From: an uncultured Collinsella sp.
GTDB lineage: Bacteria; Actinomycetota; Coriobacteriia; Coriobacteriales; Coriobacteriaceae
NCBI GenBank assembly: GCA_900546105.1
Contig: URBP01000031.1
Coordinates: 1 to 21,091, forward strand
Direction of reading: 5' to 3'
Length of the DNA stretch: 21,091 bases
Shown here in pieces: positions 16,019-21,091 of this stretch. The position numbers and the translations under genes were made by a program. The notes under the pieces were generated by a model. It saw only the letters and a list, made by a program, of their open reading frames with translations. It searched no databases and was not told the origin of the DNA. Within the stretch, counting starts at the first letter, position 1. Every line of letters begins with the position of its first letter.

Positions 16019-17476
16019 ATGAGCGATAGCCAGAACATGTCCGATGAGGTGCGCGCCCGCCTGCGCGCCATTCCTTCCGTCAACGAGCTGCTTGCCGAGT
16101 GGCCGGTGGTGAAGGCAGCGGGGGAGACCTGCGACGCGGTGGTGCACGCCGCCGTCACGGCCGAGCTCGACGAGGAGCGCGCCGCCATTCGCGCCGGTGC
16201 CGCCCCGCGCTCTAAGCGCGAGCTGGCATCGGCCATTGAATTTCGCGCGCATCGTTCTGCGCTGCCGAGCCTGCGCCCCGCCGTCAACGCCACGGGTGTG
16301 GTTATCCATACCAATCTGGGTCGAGCCCCGCTCGCGGAGTCGGCCGCCAAGGCCGTGGCCGAGGTCGCGCGCGGCTACAGCACGCTCGAGTACAGCGTGG
16401 ACACTTGTTCGCGTGGGTCGCGCAAGGAGCATGCCGCGCAGCTGATCCGCTCGCTTACCGGTGCCGAGGACGCGCTCGTGGTCAACAACAACGCCGCCGC
16501 GGTGCTGCTGGTGCTGGCGACCCATGCCGCAGGCAAGGAGGTCATCGTCAGCCGCGGCGAGCTTGTCGAGATCGGCGGCAGCTTCCGCATCCCCGATGTC
16601 ATGGCGGCTTCGGGCGCTAAACTCGTCGAGGTCGGCGCCACCAACCGCACGCATTTGGGCGACTACGAGCGAGCCATCACGCCCGAAACGGCGATGATCC
16701 TTAAGGTCCATCCTTCCAACTATCGCATCGAGGGTTTCCACGAGGAAGTAAGCTCAAGGGAGCTCGCCGCCCTGGCCCACAAGCATGGCCTGCTGTTCTA
16801 CGAGGACCAGGGGTCGGGCGCGCTGTTGCCCGACGACATCTTGGTGCGCGGCGGCGAAGAAACCACGCCGGCTTCGGTTTCGGCAGGGCTCGATCTGGTG
16901 TCGTGCTCGGGCGATAAGCTGCTCGGTGCCGCACAGGCGGGCATCATCATGGGCCGTCGTGACCTAGTCGAGGCCTGTGGGTCGCATCCGCTCATGCGCG
17001 CTCTTCGTCCGGGCAAGCTCGCACTGGCGGCGCTCGAGGCTACACTCCGCATTTACATGGATGGGGCAGATGTGGCCCATCGTGAGGTGCCGGTGCTCAA
17101 CATGCTCACGCTTCCACAGACTCATCTGGAGCGTCGTGCCCGCAAGCTGCGCGATCGTATGGTCGCCGGGCTCGATAAAGCCGGTTGCCCGTGCGCCGTT
17201 GAGCTGGAGATTGTCGAGGAGTCCTCGACGCCCGGTGGCGGTTCTCTGCCTACCGTTGAGCTGCCGACGATGTGCGTGTCCGTGCGTCTTGTTGACGCGC
17301 GCCTGACGGTCGATGCGCTCAAGCGCTCGCTCGTCCAAGATTTCGACACGCCGGTCGTCACGCGAACCTCGCACGATCGCATTTTGTTTGACGTCCGTAC
17401 GCTTGTGGGCGACCGCGATATCGAGACGGCGGCGTCGACGCTCGTCGCGTGCGTTGAGAAGGCGATTGCTCGATGA
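16019..17476 (+). CDS. selA: L-seryl-tRNA(Sec) selenium transferase
   Basis: The 485-residue protein is SelA (E. coli about 463). It converts Ser-tRNA(Sec) to Sec-tRNA(Sec) using selenophosphate and PLP. The PLP lysine is K300 in SCSGDKLLGAAQAG. Other family segments are NATGVVIHTNLGRAPL, YSTLEYSVDTCSRGSR, VNNNAAAVLLVL and VHPSNYRIEGF. The end has the family's small C-terminal domain with TPGGGSLPTVELPT. ATG 16019 follows AAAGG by six bases; a second Met at residue 7 is less likely. The last four bases overlap selB (ATGA), so the two are translationally coupled. Selenophosphate synthetase selD is not in the window. Confidence 0.97.
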   Translation: MSDSQNMSDEVRARLRAIPSVNELLAEWPVVKAAGETCDAVVHAAVTAELDEERAAIRAGAAPRSKRELASAIEFRAHRSALPSLRPAVNATGVVIHTNLGRAPLAESAAKAVAEVARGYSTLEYSVDTCSRGSRKEHAAQLIRSLTGAEDALVVNNNAAAVLLVLATHAAGKEVIVSRGELVEIGGSFRIPDVMAASGAKLVEVGATNRTHLGDYERAITPETAMILKVHPSNYRIEGFHEEVSSRELAALAHKHGLLFYEDQGSGALLPDDILVRGGEETTPASVSAGLDLVSCSGDKLLGAAQAGIIMGRRDLVEACGSHPLMRALRPGKLALAALEATLRIYMDGADVAHREVPVLNMLTLPQTHLERRARKLRDRMVAGLDKAGCPCAVELEIVEESSTPGGGSLPTVELPTMCVSVRLVDARLTVDALKRSLVQDFDTPVVTRTSHDRILFDVRTLVGDRDIETAASTLVACVEKAIAR

Positions 17477-19440
17477 GTGAGGTTCAGACGCTGGTGGAGT
17501 GCCCCGTTATCGTTGGCACGGCGGGCCACGTCGACCACGGTAAGTCCGCACTGATCGAGGCGCTGACCGGCAAGAATCCCGACCGTCTGGAGGTTGAGCG
17601 CCGTCGCGGTATGACTGTGGAGCTGGGCTTTGGCGAGCTGGCGCTGCCGAGCGGCAAGATCGTCGGCCTGGTCGACGTGCCGGGCCATGCGCACTACCTG
17701 CGTGCCATGGTGCAGGGTGCGACAGGCGTCGACGTTGCCGTGCTGGTGGTTTCGGCCGTCGAGGGCGTTATGCCGCAGACCCGCGAGCACGTGCATGTGC
17801 TGGAGCTGCTGGGCGTCACGAATATGGTGGTGGCGCTGACGATGTGCGACCTGGCCGATAGCGAAATGATTGAGCTGGCCGAGCTCGACGTGGACGATTT
17901 TCTTTCGGATACCGTGTTTGCGGGCGCGTCGATTGTCCCTGTGTCGTCTAAGACGGGCGAGGGGATCGACGGGTTGCTTGCGGTGCTCGACGAGCAGGTA
18001 AGTGCCTGCTGGGATGCCTGCCGCGACCGTGCCGAGCTCGCCGATGCCGCACCGCGTCTGCCCATCGACCGCTGCTTTACGATTAAGGGCGTCGGCACTG
18101 TCGTAACGGGAACGCTGCACGATGCGCCGGTTGCGGTGGGCGACGAGCTGATGGCTTTGCCGTCGCGTACGGTCTGTCGCGTGCGCGGGATTCAGGTGCA
18201 TGGCGATACGCCGCGCGCGCTGCCTGGTCAGCGTGTGGCGCTCAACCTAGTTGGTGACGGTGTCGCGGCGCTTGACCGTGGCGAGATGCTGGGCGTGGCG
18301 GACCGCTTTGGCCAGACGTTGCGCTTTATGATGACGTTCACCTACCTGGGCCGCGAGGGCACCAAGCCGCGCGTGCTCGAGTCGGGCGTGCGTGTGCATG
18401 TGATGGCCGGCACGGCCGAGGTTGTCGGCCGCATCATGCTTTTGGAGGGCGAGGCCCCCATGGCGGTGGGCGAGACCCGTACCGTGCAGGTGCGCCTGGA
18501 GGAGCCGCTGCCGCTGTGTGCCGGAGACCATGCCGTGGTGCTGTCGTATTCGCCCGTTATGCTCATCGGCGGCGGGCGCGTGCTGCTTTCGCGCTGCCGT
18601 CGCTCGCGCGAGCTTTCTGCCGGCGAGCGCGCACTGTTTGCGGCGCTTGAGTCCGGCGATATCGCGGGCGGTGTGGGTGCTTGGCTGGCGCTGCAGATGC
18701 TGCCGGTTACGGCGGTTGATGTCGCCGAAGCTTTGGATCTTGGTGTCGGCGAGGTCGATGCCGCACTGCGCGGGTTGGTGTCGCAGGGCTCTGTTCGCAA
18801 GCTTGACGCGGGTGATGCGGACCTCTTGGCGGACGCCGTGGTGCTCGACGCCGCGATGGATGCACTGGCGGCGACCCTGTCAGCCATGCACGCGGCTTCT
18901 CCCAAGGAGACGGGCTTTACGCCCGGCGCCGTTGCCCATGCTGCGTGGCCTGCCGCTGATGATGGCGTTGCCGCGGCTCTGATTGCCGAGGGCTGCTCGC
19001 GTGGCGTGTGTGCCGCCGAGGGTGCCGAGGTATTCGACCCGCACTCCGCTGCCGCCGCGGCGCGTGTGGTGCGCGAGGCCTGCGAACGTATCGTTGACTT
19101 GCTGGACGAAGCTGGCCTCGATGCACCGACGTTGCCCGAAGTGGGCGAGCAGTTGCAGCTCGATCGCGACACCATGACGCGTGCCCTGCGCGAGCTTTCG
19201 CTCAACCGCTCGATCGTGAAGGTCGAGCGCGACGTTGCCCTGTCTGCCGCCGCCGAGGCCCATGCGCGTGAGCTCGTCGCCGCCGCCATTGAGGCAGCCG
19301 GCGGCGCAGCCACCACGAGCGTGCTGCGTGAGGCTCTGGGCGTGTCGCGCAAACGTGCCATCAGCATCTTGGAGCACCTGGATGCCGTGCGCTTTACGGT
19401 GCTCGACAAGGATGCCGGCGGCCTGAGGTCCCTGCGCTAG
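17473..19440 (+). CDS. selB: selenocysteine-specific elongation factor
   Basis: The 655-residue protein is SelB (E. coli 614). G1 is GHVDHGKS (18-25), the switch region has RRRGMTVELGF (43-53), and G3 is DVPGH (68-72). These bind GTP and the factor brings Sec-tRNA(Sec) to UGA codons next to a SECIS hairpin. EF-Tu-like beta-barrel domains follow, and the C-terminal third holds winged-helix repeats for SECIS binding, ending near the stop. The G4 motif, usually N/T-K-x-D, reads T123-M124-C125-D126, so the guanine-contacting lysine is absent. G5 appears as SSKTG. Start ATG 17473 overlaps the selA stop. No frameshift is visible over its whole length. Confidence 0.95.
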   Translation: MSEVQTLVECPVIVGTAGHVDHGKSALIEALTGKNPDRLEVERRRGMTVELGFGELALPSGKIVGLVDVPGHAHYLRAMVQGATGVDVAVLVVSAVEGVMPQTREHVHVLELLGVTNMVVALTMCDLADSEMIELAELDVDDFLSDTVFAGASIVPVSSKTGEGIDGLLAVLDEQVSACWDACRDRAELADAAPRLPIDRCFTIKGVGTVVTGTLHDAPVAVGDELMALPSRTVCRVRGIQVHGDTPRALPGQRVALNLVGDGVAALDRGEMLGVADRFGQTLRFMMTFTYLGREGTKPRVLESGVRVHVMAGTAEVVGRIMLLEGEAPMAVGETRTVQVRLEEPLPLCAGDHAVVLSYSPVMLIGGGRVLLSRCRRSRELSAGERALFAALESGDIAGGVGAWLALQMLPVTAVDVAEALDLGVGEVDAALRGLVSQGSVRKLDAGDADLLADAVVLDAAMDALAATLSAMHAASPKETGFTPGAVAHAAWPAADDGVAAALIAEGCSRGVCAAEGAEVFDPHSAAAAARVVREACERIVDLLDEAGLDAPTLPEVGEQLQLDRDTMTRALRELSLNRSIVKVERDVALSAAAEAHARELVAAAIEAAGGAATTSVLREALGVSRKRAISILEHLDAVRFTVLDKDAGGLRSLR

Positions 19441-19465
19441 GCCGGTCACTCGCTCCCGCCTCCTC

Positions 19466-19532
19466 AGTTGCGGTGAAATAGTTCCTATTTGGAGGCTTTG
19501 GCAGCAAATACAGGAACTATTCCACCGCAACT
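19466..19532. repeat. long intergenic palindrome after selB (21-bp arms), possible dispersed repeat and/or terminator
   Basis: GTTGCGGTGAAATAGTTCCT (19467-19486) and AGGAACTATTCCACCGCAAC (19512-19531) are inverted copies with one mismatch, and A19466 with T19532 adds one more pair. Inside them ATTTG (19487-19491) and CAAAT (19505-19509) add five pairs, leaving a 13-base loop and a two-base bulge. The sequence downstream is T-rich (ending CTTTTT at 19543-19548), so it could also stop selB transcripts. I have an impression that similar palindromes recur between genes in Coriobacteriia, which a genome search would settle. Confidence 0.75.
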
Positions 19533-19546
19533 TCTTGTTCGTCTTT

Positions 19547-19577
19547 TTGGGATGGAGCCGTTTCGGTTTGGTAAAAT
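19547..19577 (+). promoter_or_regulatory. possible selC promoter
   Basis: TAAAAT at 19572-19577 is a good -10 and lies 12 bases before the tRNA-Sec 5' end. TTGGGA at 19547-19552 could serve as -35, with a rather long 19-base spacer. The position is right for a separately transcribed tRNA gene. Confidence 0.45.
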
Positions 19578-19589
19578 ACCGCCGCACTT

Positions 19590-19686
19590 GGGAACGGATG
19601 GGCTCCGGTGGGCTCCGCGGTCCTCAAAACCGTTGCGAGGCGTGCAAAACGTCTTGGATGTGTTCGATTCACATACGTTCCCGCCA
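19590..19686 (+). tRNA. selC: selenocysteine tRNA, anticodon UCA
   Basis: The 97-base gene ends in an encoded CCA and folds as tRNA-Sec. The acceptor is GGGAACG (19590-19596) against CGTTCCC, with G as discriminator base. A six-pair D stem, GGGCTC (19600-19605) with GGGCTC (19610-19615), closes the tetraloop CGGT. The anticodon arm is GCGGT, loop CCTCAAA, ACCGT, with TCA at 19624-19626. A long variable arm, about eight pairs from CGAGGCGT, follows, then the T arm ATGTG, TTCGATT, CACAT. The short D loop, long D stem, long variable arm and UCA anticodon are specific to tRNA-Sec. Two oddities: the base before the anticodon is C and not U33, and the eighth acceptor pair would be a G-A mismatch. 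An open reading frame running through here is not a gene. Confidence 0.95.
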
Positions 19687-19723
19687 TACGCTACCAGCGC
19701 TTTTGTGCTCGCGGTCTTGCTGC

Positions 19724-19750
19724 GTGCCGCAAAGGCGCTGTTTTGTTTTT
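19724..19750 (+). terminator. possible selC terminator
   Basis: GTGCC (19724-19728) pairs with GGCGC (19734-19738) around the loop GCAAA, with one T-G pair. It is followed by TGTTTTGTTTTT (19739-19750), a convincing T-rich tail. The stem is short, so it may be weak. Confidence 0.45.
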
Positions 19751-19768
19751 GCACGAGCTTTTCGTAGC

Positions 19769-19792
19769 GCCGCCATTTCGGCGGCTGTATTT
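19769..19792 (+). other. small hairpin in the mobA leader
   Basis: GCCGCC (19769-19774) and GGCGGC (19780-19785) form a perfect six-pair stem around ATTTC, followed by TGTATTT. It could help end selC transcripts or structure the mobA leader. Between 19687 and 19840 I see no gene other than this and the preceding hairpin. Confidence 0.3.
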
Positions 19793-19840
19793 AGCTTCGT
19801 GCACCGGGTTTCGAGCATGCCGATGGGGGTGTTTTGCCGT

Positions 19841-20473
19841 ATGACTACCGTAAGACGGGCCGATCTTTCTTGTGTCGTCCAAGCGGGCGGGCTGTCCTCG
19901 CGCATGGGTTGCGACAAGGCGCGGATGTTGTTTTGCGGCGAGCCGCTCATCGAGCGCGTGCTGGGGCGCCTGGCGCAGGTCGCCGGCGAGCTGGTTGTGA
20001 CGACGTCGCGTCCCAGCGAGCTTGCCTATCTTGAAGAATGCACGTTTGACGGACTGCGCCCCCGCGTGGTGATGGACGTCGACGGTCCCGCCGGTGCCAT
20101 GCGCGGCATCGCGAGCTCGTTGGCCGCGGCCCGATTGCCGCTCGTGGCGATCGTCGCCTGCGATATGCCGTTTGTCTCGCCGGAGCTCATCGGCGTGCTT
20201 GCCGATCGTGTTGAGGCCGAGGCGCTCGACGTGTGCGTACCGCGCGAGGAGCGGGGGATTGAGCCGCTTTGCGCCGTCTGGCGCCGTGACGCGTGTGCGC
20301 CGGTTGCCCAAGAGCTGCTCTCTTGCGACCGACAGCGCATTCGCTGCCTGATCAATCGCGTTCAGGCCGGCTATATGGATGAGCCGCAGATCGTAAAGGC
20401 CGCGGGCTCGACGCTTTGCTTCGAGAACGTCAATACGCCCGAGGAGTTTGCGGCGGCCGAGTTTCTCGCCTAG
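19841..20473 (+). CDS. mobA: molybdenum cofactor guanylyltransferase, MobA family
   Basis: The 210-residue protein has the nucleotidyltransferase signature QAGGLSSRMGCDKARML at residues 14-30. The acidic motif ACDMPFVSPELI then follows, with a later PREERGIEPLCAVWR and a terminal FENVNTPEEFAAAE; all are typical of MobA. The family transfers GMP from GTP to Mo-molybdopterin to make MGD, the cofactor of FdhF and of the PhsA-like enzyme upstream. ATG 19841 is chosen because GGGGGTG (19825-19831) lies ten bases before it. In-frame ATGs at 19817 and 19823 and a far upstream start at 19535 exist, but the last would run through selC. The DUF3343 gene follows after 15 bases. Confidence 0.9.
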   Translation: MTTVRRADLSCVVQAGGLSSRMGCDKARMLFCGEPLIERVLGRLAQVAGELVVTTSRPSELAYLEECTFDGLRPRVVMDVDGPAGAMRGIASSLAAARLPLVAIVACDMPFVSPELIGVLADRVEAEALDVCVPREERGIEPLCAVWRRDACAPVAQELLSCDRQRIRCLINRVQAGYMDEPQIVKAAGSTLCFENVNTPEEFAAAEFLA

Positions 20474-20488
20474 ACGATTGGAGTTTCC

Positions 20489-20884
20489 ATGTCTCACGAT
20501 ATTTGCCCCGACACGGGAGAGCCTTGCACTTGCGATGGTTCCGAGCCCTGCACCTGCGGCTGCGGTGGCTGTGGACATACTGCGGAAGAGGAAGCGGCCG
20601 CCGCGGCGTATCGCGATGCACACCGCGAAGGCCCGTCCGGCGATGCTCTCGACCATGAACGCAAGATCATCGTTTCGTTCGATAGCACCTTCGATGTGAT
20701 GGAATGCGAGCAGCTGTGTCTTGCCGCCGGTGTGCCCGGGCGCATCATGCCGCTGCCCGGCTCCATCACCGCCGGCTGTGGGCTCTGCTGGGCCATGCCG
20801 TTCTCGGGCGATGCGCTCGCCGCCTTCCGCGCTGCCACCGAAGGCCGCATAACCCCCGCCGACTACCATCAGCTCGTCCTCTAA
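20489..20884 (+). CDS. DUF3343 (putative Se/S carrier-like) protein with Cys-rich N-terminal extension
   Basis: The 131-residue protein has two parts. Residues about 58-131 fit DUF3343, a small domain annotated in Pfam as putative Se/S carrier-like: IIVSFDSTFDVMECEQL, then AAGVPGRIMPLPGSIT and AGCGLCWAMP with C97 and C100. Residues 1-30 hold seven cysteines (C6, C13, C15, C21, C23, C25, C28) and H30, including PCTC twice, and look metal- or chalcogen-binding. An acidic, Ala-rich linker joins them. Its place next to selA, selB, selC and mobA fits a role in selenium or sulfur handling for selenoenzymes or Mo cofactor, but this is inference; no reaction is established for the family to my knowledge. 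GGAG at 20480-20483 supports ATG 20489. Confidence 0.82.
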   Translation: MSHDICPDTGEPCTCDGSEPCTCGCGGCGHTAEEEAAAAAYRDAHREGPSGDALDHERKIIVSFDSTFDVMECEQLCLAAGVPGRIMPLPGSITAGCGLCWAMPFSGDALAAFRAATEGRITPADYHQLVL

Positions 20885-20894
20885 CCACCAACAT

Positions 20895-20926
20895 CACCAC
20901 AAAAGGTGCCTGTCCCCAATGTGGTG
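20895..20926. repeat. small palindrome enclosing an intergenic repeat-like core
   Basis: CACCACA (20895-20901) and TGTGGTG (20920-20926) are perfect inverted arms around an 18-base loop that contains GGTGCCTGTCCCC. That core is one I remember as recurring between genes in gut bacterial genomes; this is memory and unverified. No T-tract follows, so it is a poor terminator. From 20885 to the window end I see no gene and no convincing promoter. Confidence 0.35.
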
Positions 20927-21091
20927 GCTTGGAACACGTGGACGAAACAGGTTTGAAACACGGGTTTTGCGCGTCAGGCACTCAAAAACGCTTCTACCTG
21001 CATCGTAATCAAAACGAAACATCTGCTCGTCGGCTTATGCGAAACTTTGCTGCAACAGTGCGATATTATCCATACTCGATAAAGCTCGCGG

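Noticed and set aside
19535..19840. 5' extension of mobA reading through the tRNA-Sec gene
   Set aside because: The open frame passes through selC; the MobA family begins just before its QAGGLSSRMG motif, and ATG 19841 has a usable SD.
21047..21069. Promoter-like TTGCTG and TATTAT near the window end
   Set aside because: The spacer is only 11 bases, too short for a sigma-70-type promoter, and no gene start is visible in the remaining bases.
1..21091. CRISPR arrays, insertion sequences, phage or plasmid genes
   Set aside because: No regularly spaced direct repeats, transposase, integrase or replication genes are visible on either strand.

Overview
The window is GC-rich, almost completely coding, and every gene I can support lies on the + strand. 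Gene content and codon use (C/G-ending codons, SD-type ribosome sites, short or overlapping gene junctions) suggest a gut actinobacterium of the class Coriobacteriia, possibly Collinsella. That assignment is recall-based, not computed.

Region 1 (1-13701) is a formate hydrogenlyase locus of the hydrogenase-4 (Hyf) type. It begins inside the 3' half of an fdhF-like formate dehydrogenase H gene. A strong hairpin with a T-rich tail follows, then an unbroken run in the Escherichia coli hyf order: hyfA-B-C-D-E-F-G-H-I-J, then a hycI-type maturation endopeptidase and the formate channel focA. Formate imported by FocA would be oxidised by FdhF. Electrons would pass through the ferredoxin-like subunits HyfA and HyfH and through HyfI to the [NiFe] subunit HyfG, which would make H2. 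HyfB, C, D, E and F form a complex-I-like membrane arm that could couple this to ion translocation. HyfJ and HycI serve maturation. A clear intrinsic terminator follows focA.

Region 2 (13825-19440) is a probable operon of a cytoplasmic PhsA/PsrA-like molybdopterin oxidoreductase with a Cys metal ligand, followed by selA and selB. A long intergenic palindrome follows selB. Region 3 (about 19540-20884) holds selC (tRNA-Sec, anticodon UCA), mobA (Mo-cofactor guanylyltransferase) and a DUF3343 (putative Se/S carrier) protein with an extra Cys-rich N-terminus. Regions 2 and 3 would supply what region 1 needs: selenocysteine insertion for FdhF and the bis-MGD cofactor. The Sec codon of fdhF would lie upstream of the window, so its use is inferred and not seen.

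The points most worth a second look are the orphan molybdoenzyme placed with selAB, a SelB lacking the lysine of its G4 motif, a tRNA-Sec with C33 instead of U33, the Cys-rich Se/S carrier, an operator-like palindrome upstream of selA, and two intergenic palindromes that look like dispersed repeats. hyp genes, selD and a hyfR/fhlA-type regulator are not in the window.
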